DNA of 15,216 nt from Actinocrinis sp046724665 (GTDB taxonomy: Bacteria > Actinomycetota > Actinomycetes > Streptomycetales > Catenulisporaceae), in contig JBKOWZ010000116.1 in NCBI GenBank assembly GCA_046724665.1, forward strand, positions 1 to 15,216, given 5' to 3'. Positions 14,502-15,216 of the stretch are shown here, piece after piece; the stretch's first letter is position 1; the number at the start of each line of letters is the position of its first letter. The notes under the pieces were generated by a model. That model worked only from the letters and a program-made list of their open reading frames with translations, was not told where the DNA came from and made no database searches. A program made the translations under genes and the position numbers.

Positions 14502-15216
14502 ATGAACGTCGCCGTGCCCGAACTCGGCCCGATCCAGCGCGCCTACCTCGTCGGTGACCAGGAGGGGCTGGAACTGCGCGGATCAGCGCGCTACTACCTT
14601 CCATGCGACATCGATCCGGTCCTCGTGCCCGGGTTGGCGGAGCGTCTGCGCCGCCTGGCGCGCGAGCACCCGATCCTGCGCGCGAGCGTCGGGGCGGACT
14701 TCGAACTCTCCGTTCGTCCGGCGCAAGCCGCACAGCGCCTCGGCGTGGACGTGCACCACGTCGAAGACGACCGGTTCAGCGAGGCCAACGAGGCGATCCG
14801 GCAAGAACTGACCGACGACGAGTTCGAGTTCGAGCTCTGGCCTCAGCTGCGGTTGACCGTCGTCAGCTCGTCGGTCAGGGCGCGGCTGCACTTGGCGTAC
14901 GCGCTGTGGATGATGGACGCCGCAGCGCTCGAAGTCTTCCTCGCCGCACTGGTCGCGCCGGACGAGCCGCAGGCTGCCGCCGAGGGCGCGACTGCGGCTC
15001 CGACCGTTGCGCGCCGCGACCGCACCGAGCGCGACGAGCGGTACTGGCGTGCCCGCGCCGCAACGCTGCCGGGTCCGGTCGAGCTGCCGCTGCGGCCCGA
15101 CTGGCGGCATGCCGGACGGCGCGTCGGCCATCGCACCGTGGTCCTCGAACCGGCCGCCGGACGGCGAATCGCGGACGCCGCGGCCGCGCGGGGCCTGACC
15201 CCGGCGGCGGTCTACC
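14502..15216 (+). CDS. NRPS condensation/cyclisation-like domain protein (partial, runs off window)
   Basis: The open frame starts at ATG 14502 and has no stop through the window end, giving 238 residues. The start PELGPIQRAYLVGDQ and the following YYLPCDID strongly resemble heterocyclisation and related condensation domains, which begin with a PxxxxQxAYxxGR-like motif. REHPILRASV is the usual next motif. Where a condensation domain has HHxxxDG and a cyclisation domain DxxxxD, this protein has AYALWMMDAA. Only the last Asp (Asp139) is kept. ERDERYWRAR matches the segment before the second lobe. It may be a free-standing condensation domain or the first domain of a longer NRPS. The ribosome site GGGAG is 13 bases upstream, and the 1-base gap suggests coupling to the decarboxylase. 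Confidence 0.82.
   Translation, partial: MNVAVPELGPIQRAYLVGDQEGLELRGSARYYLPCDIDPVLVPGLAERLRRLAREHPILRASVGADFELSVRPAQAAQRLGVDVHHVEDDRFSEANEAIRQELTDDEFEFELWPQLRLTVVSSSVRARLHLAYALWMMDAAALEVFLAALVAPDEPQAAAEGATAAPTVARRDRTERDERYWRARAATLPGPVELPLRPDWRHAGRRVGHRTVVLEPAAGRRIADAAAARGLTPAAVY

Noticed and set aside
1..15216. tRNA, rRNA, CRISPR arrays, insertion sequences, phage genes, attachment sites
   Set aside because: I saw no cloverleaf-like blocks, spaced direct repeats, transposase motifs or terminal inverted repeats while reading. The only Tn5 end is the library adapter.

Overview
The window is high-GC, tightly packed DNA from an actinomycete, probably Streptomyces or a relative. The signs are GTG starts, many 4-bp gene overlaps, a fur-katG pair of the FurA/FurS type, and TTA leucine codons confined to two biosynthetic genes. 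Bases 1-41 are not genomic. They are an Illumina Nextera read-2 adapter with the 19-bp Tn5 mosaic end, so position 42 is the true contig edge and the first gene is cut there.

Left part (42-3576, all minus strand): the N-terminus of a secreted protein, a strong hairpin terminator, then an oxidative-stress group. In transcription order this group is a peroxiredoxin-like protein, a Fur-family regulator and catalase-peroxidase KatG. The fur gene has a good -35/-10 promoter placed so that transcription would begin at its ATG (leaderless), with an imperfect 7-1-7 palindrome over the -35.

Middle (3577-3835): a 259-bp divergent control region with a promoter facing each way and a 7-6-7 inverted repeat. 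I take it as the left border of a biosynthetic cluster.

Right part (3836 to the end, all plus strand): nine genes in one apparent operon, with overlaps of 4-17 bp or gaps of 1-28 bp. The first three are a carbapenem-forming set: a CarB-like carboxymethylproline synthase (crotonase fold), a CarA-like beta-lactam synthetase (AsnB fold, with a Tyr/Glu/Lys set placed as in CarA) and a CarC-like Fe(II)/2-oxoglutarate oxygenase. The next genes are not part of classical carbapenem clusters. They are an acyl-CoA-ligase-type adenylating enzyme with a pentapeptide-repeat tail, an acyl-CoA-dehydrogenase-like flavoprotein with an atypical C-terminus, a PaiB-type FMN-binding protein, an NRPS of order A-T-C, a fold-type III PLP decarboxylase, and a second condensation/cyclisation-like NRPS protein that runs off the edge.

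Reading of the whole: CarB joins malonyl-CoA to a pyrroline-carboxylate, CarA closes the beta-lactam, and CarC epimerises/desaturates it. The ligase, oxidase, NRPS and decarboxylase would then make and attach an acyl or peptidyl-amine part. This would be a carbapenem-NRPS hybrid pathway unlike the car cluster of Pectobacterium or the thn cluster of Streptomyces cattleya. The CarABC assignment is strong. The product structure is inference. CarD/CarE, self-resistance, transport and cluster regulators are not seen in this window.
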